A stretch of DNA of 10,402 nt, from the NCBI GenBank assembly GCA_002770955.1, contig PCUH01000235.1:1-10402 (forward strand), read 5' to 3'. The notes beneath the pieces are model-generated. The model was given only the letters and a program-made list of their open reading frames with translations, did no database searches and was not told where the DNA came from. Source of the stretch: Flavobacteriales bacterium CG18_big_fil_WC_8_21_14_2_50_32_9. GTDB taxonomy: Bacteria > Bacteroidota > Bacteroidia > Flavobacteriales_E > Vicingaceae. The position numbers and the translations under genes were made by a program. Shown in pieces: positions 4,843-10,402 of the stretch; the first letter of the stretch is position 1, and each line of letters begins with the position of its first letter.

Positions 4843-7026
4843 TTACTTTGTTAACATAAGTTTTTTAGTAATCAGTTGATTTCCTGATTTTGCTTTTATA
4901 AAATAAACTCCATTTGGTTGGTTAGATAAGTTTATTGATATTTTATTTGAAGTAGGATTATTATTTTGATAAACAACTTCTCCAAGCACATTGTAAACAG
5001 AAATTTCATTGTTTTCTGTTGATGGCAATATCACATTTACAATATCTTTAGCAGGATTAGGGAAAATAGAAATTGGAAGTTCTTTAACAAGCTCATTAAC
5101 ACCTGTTGCAGTATTACATAATTCAACAGAAATTGAATGAGACATATTTAATCCCCAAGAAGCTGGTGTTTCTGAATAAGCATGCCAAGAATTATCATTC
5201 CATCTTTCCCATGCTGTTCCAGGGTTAGTTTCTCCATCAGCATTAGTAATTAAAGCAACAGAATCTTGCGTGCTATTTCCTGTATTTGCTGAAAAAGTTA
5301 TACCAACATAATAAGCTCCTGTAACTGCAATTGGACTTGCAAAAGTTACTTGAGTTGGAGTTGGATATAAGTTTAATGAACTAACTGCAACTGTTTGAGA
5401 GCCTAATAAAGTCCCTGGAATTCCACCCGTTCCATTTGCGTTCCAAACATTTACAGTAATTGTACTTCCTGAAGTTCCTGCATGTTTTTTTGCGAATTGT
5501 AGTTCAACACTATTCACAAATAAACCAGGTGCTGGAGCAGGAAATTTATCAGCTTTAGCTCTATCATCAAAGTTATTATGACCAGAAATCCAACCAAAAG
5601 CACCAGTTCCTCCTGAGCCTAACAATGAAGCGGTTCCTGAATAGTTAGTAATATCATTACAAATAACTCCTCCTGGAGGAAGAACAGTGATATAGGAATT
5701 TTTAATTTCAGAATCTGTATTTGTTCCATCACCAACTAATAAAGAAACTGAATAAGTACCAGCATTGTTATAGGTTACTGCTCCTGGAGATGCAACTGAA
5801 GATGTTGATGGAGAAACTCCACCTTGAGAAGTTACATCAAAATTCCATGAGTTTGAAGTGATTGGATTTGGTCCTCCTGATGTGTTGGTAAATGTAATTG
5901 TTTGACCAGCAGTAATTGTTGTTGCTGAAGCAGTAAAATTGGCTGTTAATGGAGCTGCTGCACAAAGCGTTGCACTTGCGGCATTTAATGTTTTTCTTCT
6001 GTTAGCACCTGTTGAAGGATTTAATATTCCTTGCATTACCGCTTTTTGTCCATTGGTAAACATAAACATACAGGCATCATTAGTATAATCCATGTAGTTT
6101 TGAAAATTATCGCCTGTATTTCCACAAGTAGGACGTGGATGATTTGGACAACCTGATGAACTTGTTTGTTGAGTTGGTGTATCTGCAACAAAATCATTTC
6201 CGCAATTTTGATCTCCCCAAATGTGTCTTAAACCAAAATAATGACCTAACTCATGTGTTGTTGTTCTTCCTAAATGAAAAGGATTTGCTGAAGGGTTATT
6301 TCCGAAATATTGATATCCTATTGCAACACCGTCTGTATTAGCGTTACCAGAATTAGGAAATTGTGCATATCCCAATAACCCTCCTTGCAATTGCATTACC
6401 CATATATTTAGTACTTGGTTTGGATTCCAAGAAGTTGCTGGTTTAATTGTGCCATCAATTTGAGATGTAGAATAACCAGTAGTAGTATTAGCTATTCCTC
6501 CTCCTATAGTAGTAGCATCAACTCTATCAACTCCAGGCTCTGGTAATGCTTGTCCTGCATTTGGATGTCCTGTGGGATAAGTTTGAATTAAACAAAAATT
6601 TATTTCAGAATCGGCTGTAATACCAGCAAACATAGAAGGGACAGAGCCTATGTCTGAATTCGTTTTTCTAAAATCGTTATTTAATATGTTAATTTGTGAT
6701 TGAATACGAGCATTAGAAAGATTTCTTCCTGAACCAATTCCTTCATTTGAATTATGTATGATATGAACAATTGTTGGAATAGTATATACAACTTCTGGAT
6801 TTCCTGATTGTTGTTGACTTTGAAGATAGGCTTGCACTTGTGGTTCCAACCACTCTTGAAAAGCATCTAATTCTTCTTGAGAAATCATGTCCATGGTGGC
6901 ACATGTTCTTTCCGAAGGTATAATGTCATTTGTTGGCAATGAAACAGGTTGTGCAACTCTGTTTTGGGCAAATAATCCTGCAATTGAGATTGATAATGCC
7001 ACAAAAAATAATGTAGTTTTTTTCAT
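4843..7026 (-). CDS. secreted M43 (pappalysin-type) zinc metalloprotease with PKD and T9SS sorting domains
   Basis: This 727-residue protein is an extracellular zinc protease. Residues 1-20 are a Sec signal peptide (MKKTTLFFVALSISIAGLFA). Residues 21 to about 80 look like a propeptide with Cys42 in ERTCATMD, a candidate cysteine switch. The catalytic domain runs to about 350 and holds HELGHYFGLRH (His258, Glu259, His262, His268), the metzincin HExxHxxGxxH motif, and the Met-turn NYMDY (Met312), followed by ACMFMFT typical of M43. A PKD domain spans about 360-450 (SWNF, YNNAGTYSVSL). A beta-rich module of about 456-640 follows, with IPGTLLGSQTV and GAYYVGITF. Residues 651-727 are a T9SS type A sorting domain (ISIFPNPAKD, NVLGEVVY, NGVYFIKAKSG, KKLMLTK). 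The protein should cross the inner membrane by Sec and the outer membrane by T9SS, with the tail removed on export. ATG at 7026 gives a normal signal peptide. No TAnnTTTG promoter was seen in the AT-rich leader. Substrate is unknown. Confidence 0.95.
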   Translation of the reverse strand: MKKTTLFFVALSISIAGLFAQNRVAQPVSLPTNDIIPSERTCATMDMISQEELDAFQEWLEPQVQAYLQSQQQSGNPEVVYTIPTIVHIIHNSNEGIGSGRNLSNARIQSQINILNNDFRKTNSDIGSVPSMFAGITADSEINFCLIQTYPTGHPNAGQALPEPGVDRVDATTIGGGIANTTTGYSTSQIDGTIKPATSWNPNQVLNIWVMQLQGGLLGYAQFPNSGNANTDGVAIGYQYFGNNPSANPFHLGRTTTHELGHYFGLRHIWGDQNCGNDFVADTPTQQTSSSGCPNHPRPTCGNTGDNFQNYMDYTNDACMFMFTNGQKAVMQGILNPSTGANRRKTLNAASATLCAAAPLTANFTASATTITAGQTITFTNTSGGPNPITSNSWNFDVTSQGGVSPSTSSVASPGAVTYNNAGTYSVSLLVGDGTNTDSEIKNSYITVLPPGGVICNDITNYSGTASLLGSGGTGAFGWISGHNNFDDRAKADKFPAPAPGLFVNSVELQFAKKHAGTSGSTITVNVWNANGTGGIPGTLLGSQTVAVSSLNLYPTPTQVTFASPIAVTGAYYVGITFSANTGNSTQDSVALITNADGETNPGTAWERWNDNSWHAYSETPASWGLNMSHSISVELCNTATGVNELVKELPISIFPNPAKDIVNVILPSTENNEISVYNVLGEVVYQNNNPTSNKISINLSNQPNGVYFIKAKSGNQLITKKLMLTK

Positions 7027-7239
7027 ATTTTAATAGTTTAATTTTTTTACTCCACTAAATTAATATTTAATTTGATTTTTAAAAAATATTATTTTGCATA
7101 TTATTTGAATCCTAATTAAAAAAATCTACTAAGCAACCTTTTCAAAAACTCATACGTCTATACTATTAAATCTTAAGGAGATAGTTTTAAAAGTTAATTA
7201 GATAGGTAGTTAAATCAAAAAATCCCCTCCTTTTGAAAT

Positions 7240-7273
7240 AAAGTCTTCTCAAGTAATTGAGAGGACTTTTTTT
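7240..7273. terminator. hairpin with T-run after the FAD oxidoreductase gene
   Basis: Positions 7240-7252 (aaagtcttctcaa) pair with 7257-7269 across a gtaa loop: 12 Watson-Crick pairs and one U-G wobble when read as + strand RNA, followed by T residues to 7273. On the - strand the same site has an A-C mismatch and a poorer tail (atttc). Its place, touching the TAA stop at 7272-7274, suggests it ends the leftward oxidoreductase transcript. The better + strand form leaves open a rightward transcript, discussed in the findings. Confidence 0.7.
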
Positions 7274-8672
7274 ATGGAAACATTTTGCTTGGATTCAAAA
7301 TGTTGTTTGGGTCAAAAACAGATTTTATTTGTTTTTGTAGCGACAACATTTTTTCACCAAACGGAATATTCATATATAATTTCTGAACATAACCAATGCC
7401 ATGTTCTCCCGAAATAGTTCCTTTTAATTGCACACAAAGTAGAAAAATTTCAGCAATTCCTTGTGGTAATTCATTATTCCATGCTTCATCACTCATGTTA
7501 TCTTTAATGATGTTTACATGTAAATTTCCATCTCCTGCATGTCCATAACAAACTGATTTAAACCCATATTTAGCTCCAATTTCCTTCACTCCTTTTAATA
7601 GTTTAGGTAATTCAGCACGAGGTACAACAGTATCTTCTTCTTTATAAATAGATTGACTTTTTACTGCCTCGCCCATCACTCGCCTAATTTTCCATAACTT
7701 TTCTTTTTGAGTGGAATCATCAGCAAAAAGGATTTCTCCAGTTTTAAAATTTTCTAATACCTGATAAATAAGCTCACAATCTTTGTATAAAACTTCTATA
7801 TCATTTCCATCTACTTCAATAAGTAAATGGGCTTCTGTGTTATCTTCAATAACTATGGCAGTATCATTAATGAACCTTTTTCCCCACAAAATAGCATCTC
7901 TTTCCATTAATTCCATTGCCGAAGGAATTATGCCTGCATTAAAAATTGCAGCTACGGCACTACAAGCTTCTTGTGCTGAAACAAAAGGAACTAGCATCAA
8001 CAAATCAAATTTAGGATAAGGAATAAGTCTAAAAACGGCTTTGGTAATAATACCCAACGTACCTTCGCTTCCCACCATTAATTGCGTGATGTTGTATCCC
8101 GTTGAATTTTTCAACACGTTTGCCCCTGTCCATAGTATCTCACCAGTTGGCAAAACCACTTCTAAATTTAGCACATAATCTTTGGTAACACCATATTTCA
8201 CTGCTTTAGGTCCTCCCGAATTTTCTGCTAAATTCCCACCAATAAAACAACTTCCTTTACTCGCTGGGTCTGGAGGATAAAACAATCCTTTTTCTTTAAC
8301 CGCATCTTGAAATACTTGATTTATTACTCCTGGTTCAACTGTAGCTTGCAAATTTCTTTCGTCTATTTCAATAATTGTATTAAAACGCTCCATAGATAGT
8401 AAAATACCTTTTTCTACAGGTAACGCTCCTCCACTCAAACCAGTTCCAGCTCCTCGTGGCGTTAGAGGAATTAAATTTTTATTGCATAATTTAAAAATAG
8501 AGCTAATTTCATCTGCTGTTCTTGGTTTCACAACCACTTCGGGAATAAATTTTAAATCTTCGGTTTCATCATGACTATATTTATCTAATGCTTCATTATC
8601 AACCAAAACATAAGCTTCTCCAACAATGGTTTTTAAATGTTCTAAAATTTCAACTGTTACTTTTCCGTACAT
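7272..8672 (-). CDS. FAD-linked oxidoreductase, GlcD / D-2-hydroxyacid dehydrogenase type
   Basis: This 466-residue flavoprotein oxidises a 2-hydroxyacid such as glycolate or D-lactate to the 2-oxoacid. The N-terminal FAD-binding (PCMH, FAD_binding_4) domain carries PRGAGTGLSGGA (72-83), PPDPAS (133-138), GGNLAENSGGP (145-155) and GSEGTLGI (201-208). The C-terminal FAD-oxidase_C domain carries GHAGDGNLHVN (377-387) and SGEHGIG (421-427), whose histidines typically help bind substrate or metal. The length is usual for GlcD or bacterial D-lactate dehydrogenases. No GlcE or GlcF partner gene is adjacent, so it may act alone or with an electron acceptor encoded elsewhere. The substrate cannot be settled; D-2-hydroxyglutarate is another option. 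ATG at 8672 is the natural start. It is divergent from the tRNA gene, 92 bp away, and 245 bp upstream of the protease gene. No clear TAnnTTTG promoter was found for it. Confidence 0.93.
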   Translation of the reverse strand: MYGKVTVEILEHLKTIVGEAYVLVDNEALDKYSHDETEDLKFIPEVVVKPRTADEISSIFKLCNKNLIPLTPRGAGTGLSGGALPVEKGILLSMERFNTIIEIDERNLQATVEPGVINQVFQDAVKEKGLFYPPDPASKGSCFIGGNLAENSGGPKAVKYGVTKDYVLNLEVVLPTGEILWTGANVLKNSTGYNITQLMVGSEGTLGIITKAVFRLIPYPKFDLLMLVPFVSAQEACSAVAAIFNAGIIPSAMELMERDAILWGKRFINDTAIVIEDNTEAHLLIEVDGNDIEVLYKDCELIYQVLENFKTGEILFADDSTQKEKLWKIRRVMGEAVKSQSIYKEEDTVVPRAELPKLLKGVKEIGAKYGFKSVCYGHAGDGNLHVNIIKDNMSDEAWNNELPQGIAEIFLLCVQLKGTISGEHGIGYVQKLYMNIPFGEKMLSLQKQIKSVFDPNNILNPSKMFP

Positions 8673-8721
8673 TTTTATCGTGTATTTTATAGCGATTTAT
8701 AAAAACCTAAAAATAATAAAT

Positions 8722-8755
8722 TTGAGAATACTTCCATCATTTTTATTTATATTTG
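8722..8755 (+). promoter_or_regulatory. Bacteroidota-type promoter of tRNA-Arg
   Basis: TTG at 8722-8724 (within TTTG) and TATATTTG at 8748-8755 match the TTG and TAnnTTTG elements, with a 23-bp spacer at the upper end of the known range. Transcription should begin within a few bases of the mature tRNA 5' end at 8765. Confidence 0.65.
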
Positions 8756-8764
8756 CAAAATAAT

Positions 8765-8841
8765 GGCCTCGTAGCACAACTGAATAATGCACTTGATTAC
8801 GGCTCAAGAGATTACAGGTTTGAATCCTGTCGAGGTCACCA
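8765..8841 (+). tRNA. tRNA-Arg, anticodon ACG, CCA encoded
   Basis: The acceptor stem ggcctcg (8765-8771) pairs with cgaggtc (8831-8837) with one G-U. The discriminator is A at 8838, and CCA follows at 8839-8841. The D arm starts gca (8774-8776) and pairs with tgc (8788-8790). The anticodon stem cttga/tcaag (8792-8796, 8804-8808) encloses ttacggc, giving anticodon ACG, which reads CGU and, once A34 is edited to inosine, CGC and CGA. The T stem acagg/cctgt (8814-8818, 8826-8830) closes loop tttgaat. Oddly, the loop has T at position 56 rather than C, and the D loop (aactgaata) has A at position 19 rather than G. A U-A pair could therefore replace the usual elbow pair. All stems are intact, so the gene looks functional. 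With G36 and G37 it would not be a substrate of the MiaB encoded next door. Confidence 0.95.
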
Positions 8842-8878
8842 AAGCTGTTTCGAACTATCGAAACAGCTTTTTTGTTTT
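8841..8878 (+). terminator. intrinsic terminator of tRNA-Arg
   Basis: Positions 8841-8853 (aaagctgtttcga) are the exact reverse complement of 8858-8870, with loop acta and T-rich tail ttttgtttt-like sequence to 8878. The stem begins on the last base of the encoded CCA, so the tRNA is a single-gene transcript separated from miaB. Confidence 0.92.
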
Positions 8879-8901
8879 AACACTTTCTTTTATCGTGTCA
8901 A

Positions 8902-8936
8902 TTTGTCAGAAGCATGATTATTTTTAATTAATTTTG
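8902..8936 (+). promoter_or_regulatory. Bacteroidota-type promoter of miaB
   Basis: TTTG at 8902-8905 and TAATTTTG at 8929-8936 match the TTG and TAnnTTTG elements with a 23-bp spacer. Transcription would start near 8942, leaving a leader of roughly 14 nt before the ATG at 8956. There is no Shine-Dalgarno sequence, only A-rich DNA, as is common in this phylum. Confidence 0.65.
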
Positions 8937-8955
8937 TTGTCTTAATAAAAATACG

Positions 8956-10398
8956 ATGGAATTTCAAAATAAAGTAATTGATGAAGCTGTGCAAGGCACT
9001 GCAACTGTTTTAGAAAACAAAAACAACGAGGGAAGAAAAGTTTATATTGAAAGTTATGGTTGTCAAATGAATTTCTCTGACAGTGAAATTGTTGCTTCTA
9101 TTTTAACTGAAAAAGGATACCAAACTACTCAAAATTTAGAAGAAGCCGATGTTGTATTAGTAAATACATGTTCCATAAGAGATAAAGCAGAACAAACTAT
9201 TCGCCAACGATTAACCGTTTTCAATAAAGAAAAAAAGAAAAAACCTGAACTTATTATTGGTGTATTGGGTTGCATGGCAGAACGCTTAAAAACGCAATTG
9301 TTAGAAGAAGAAAAAATTGTGGATATTGTTGCCGGACCAGATGCTTACCGAGATTTACCCAATTTAGTGGCTCAAGTAGATGAAGGAAAACGAGCTGTAA
9401 ACGTAATACTTTCAAAAGAAGAAACCTATGCCGACATTAATCCTGTTCGGTTATTGAGCAACGGTGTAACTGCTTTTATTTCCATAACAAGAGGTTGTGA
9501 TAATATGTGTACGTTTTGTGTAGTTCCTTTTACCAGAGGTAGAGAACGAAGCAGAAATCCAGAAAGTATTTTAGCCGAAGCAACTGATTTATTCAACAAA
9601 GGTTTTAGAGAAGTTACCCTATTGGGACAAAATGTGGATTCCTACTTATGGTATGGAGAAGATGGATTGAAAAAAAATTATGAAACCCTTTCGGAAAAAG
9701 AAAAAAATCAAAGCACAACTTTTGCTCAATTAATGGAAAAAGTAGCGTTAATCAGTCCAAAACTTCGAGTACGTTTTTCCACCTCTCACCCAAAGGACAT
9801 TACCGATGCGTTTTTGGAAGTGATGGCAAAATACGACAACATCTGCAACTACATTCATTTACCTGTGCAAAGTGGGAGTAATCGAATATTGGAATTAATG
9901 AACAGAGGATATACCAAAGAATGGTATATGAACCGAATAGATAAAATAAAAGAAGTGATGCCCGATTGTGCTATTTCATCTGATATTATTGCTGGATTTT
10001 GCACCGAAACGGAAACTGATCATCAAGAAACCTTAGCAATGATGGATTATGTGAAATATGATTTTGGATATATGTTTAATTATTCAGAGAGACCAAATAC
10101 ACTGGCTCAACGAAAATACAACGATGATGTTCCTCAAGATGTAAAAAGTCGCAGGTTAGCAGAAATTATTGCCAAACAAAATCAACATTCGTTGGAACGC
10201 AACAAAGCCTATGTTGGTAAAACATATGAAGTGTTGGTAGAAAAAAAATCAAAACGATCTGATGCAGAATTGGCAGGAAGAACATCACAAAATACCGTAG
10301 TTGTTTTTCCAAAAGAAAATTACAACATAGGTGATTATGTAACTGTTTATATTACGGATTGTACGGGAGGAACACTATTGGGAGAGGCAGTGAAATAA
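8956..10398 (+). CDS. miaB: tRNA-2-methylthio-N6-dimethylallyladenosine synthase MiaB
   Basis: MiaB is a cytoplasmic radical SAM enzyme that adds a methylthio group to C2 of i6A37 in tRNAs reading U-starting codons. The 480-residue protein is complete. The N-terminal MTTase (UPF0004) domain carries Cys36 (YIESYGCQMNFSDSE), Cys72 (VNTCSIRDKAEQ) and Cys106 (GVLGCMAERLK), which bind the auxiliary 4Fe-4S cluster. The radical SAM motif is TRGCDNMCTFCVVPFTRGRERSR (Cys181, Cys185, Cys188), with LLGQNV and HLPVQSGSNRIL downstream. A TRAM domain occupies about 415-478 and ends GGTLLGEAVK. These motifs separate MiaB from MtaB and RimO. A stretch of about 25 residues at 231-256 (LWYGEDGLKKNYETLSEKEK and on) is hydrophilic and looks like a surface insertion. 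The ATG at 8956 is preceded by a promoter and no SD. The gene ends 4 bases before the window edge, so downstream partners cannot be seen. Confidence 0.97.
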   Translation: MEFQNKVIDEAVQGTATVLENKNNEGRKVYIESYGCQMNFSDSEIVASILTEKGYQTTQNLEEADVVLVNTCSIRDKAEQTIRQRLTVFNKEKKKKPELIIGVLGCMAERLKTQLLEEEKIVDIVAGPDAYRDLPNLVAQVDEGKRAVNVILSKEETYADINPVRLLSNGVTAFISITRGCDNMCTFCVVPFTRGRERSRNPESILAEATDLFNKGFREVTLLGQNVDSYLWYGEDGLKKNYETLSEKEKNQSTTFAQLMEKVALISPKLRVRFSTSHPKDITDAFLEVMAKYDNICNYIHLPVQSGSNRILELMNRGYTKEWYMNRIDKIKEVMPDCAISSDIIAGFCTETETDHQETLAMMDYVKYDFGYMFNYSERPNTLAQRKYNDDVPQDVKSRRLAEIIAKQNQHSLERNKAYVGKTYEVLVEKKSKRSDAELAGRTSQNTVVVFPKENYNIGDYVTVYITDCTGGTLLGEAVK

Positions 10399-10402
10399 GG
10401 AG

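Noticed and set aside
8765..10398. Functional link between tRNA-Arg and MiaB
   Set aside because: MiaB acts on i6A37 in tRNAs with A36; this tRNA has G36 and G37, and a strong terminator separates the two genes.

Overview
The window reads as a piece of chromosome from a member of the Bacteroidota, probably Flavobacteriales. The evidence is strong A+T richness, promoters of the TTG-N17-23-TAnnTTTG type, little Shine-Dalgarno sequence before genes, a secreted protease ending in a type IX secretion (T9SS) sorting domain, a lipoprotein with acidic residues just after the lipid-bearing cysteine, and a futalosine-pathway menaquinone enzyme. The assignment is inference from these traits; no ribosomal RNA gene is present to confirm it.

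Left part (1-1355). The window opens inside a Fic-domain protein on the + strand. Its visible N-terminus carries the class II inhibitory motif (SNYIEG) and its centre the catalytic motif HPFLDGNGRIAR. About 660 bases without a convincing gene follow. This gap is full of structure: a perfect 13-bp AT-rich hairpin, an imperfect nested hairpin of about 80 nt, and six short hairpins of differing sequence, the middle ones spaced about 30 bp apart. This array is the least explained element of the window.

Middle (1356-4814, all - strand). Transcribed leftward are mqnE (aminofutalosine synthase), a cytoplasmic glycerophosphodiester phosphodiesterase with a TTG start, an unrecognised lipoprotein, and a small alpha/beta hydrolase. 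Gaps are 49 to 70 bp. The genes could be co-transcribed, although a promoter-like element and a hairpin sit between mqnE and the phosphodiesterase gene. MqnE serves menaquinone synthesis. The other three do not form a recognised pathway with it; lipid or membrane turnover is only a guess.

Next (4843-8672, - strand). A multi-domain secreted M43 zinc metalloprotease (signal peptide, propeptide, catalytic domain, PKD, beta-rich module, T9SS sorting domain) ends at a strong terminator. Upstream of it lies a GlcD-type FAD-linked 2-hydroxyacid oxidoreductase.

Right part (8673-10402, + strand). A divergent intergenic region holds a promoter, a tRNA-Arg(ACG) with an unusual elbow (A19/U56 in place of G19/C56), and a clean intrinsic terminator. 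A second promoter then drives miaB, the tRNA ms2i6A37 methylthiotransferase, which is complete and ends 4 bases before the window edge.

Most of the window is ordinary housekeeping or secreted-protein content. I did not find a convincing new multi-gene system. The signals most worth following are the hairpin array, the tRNA elbow covariation, the unusual start region of the phosphodiesterase gene, and a possible small plus-strand RNA at about 7190-7273.
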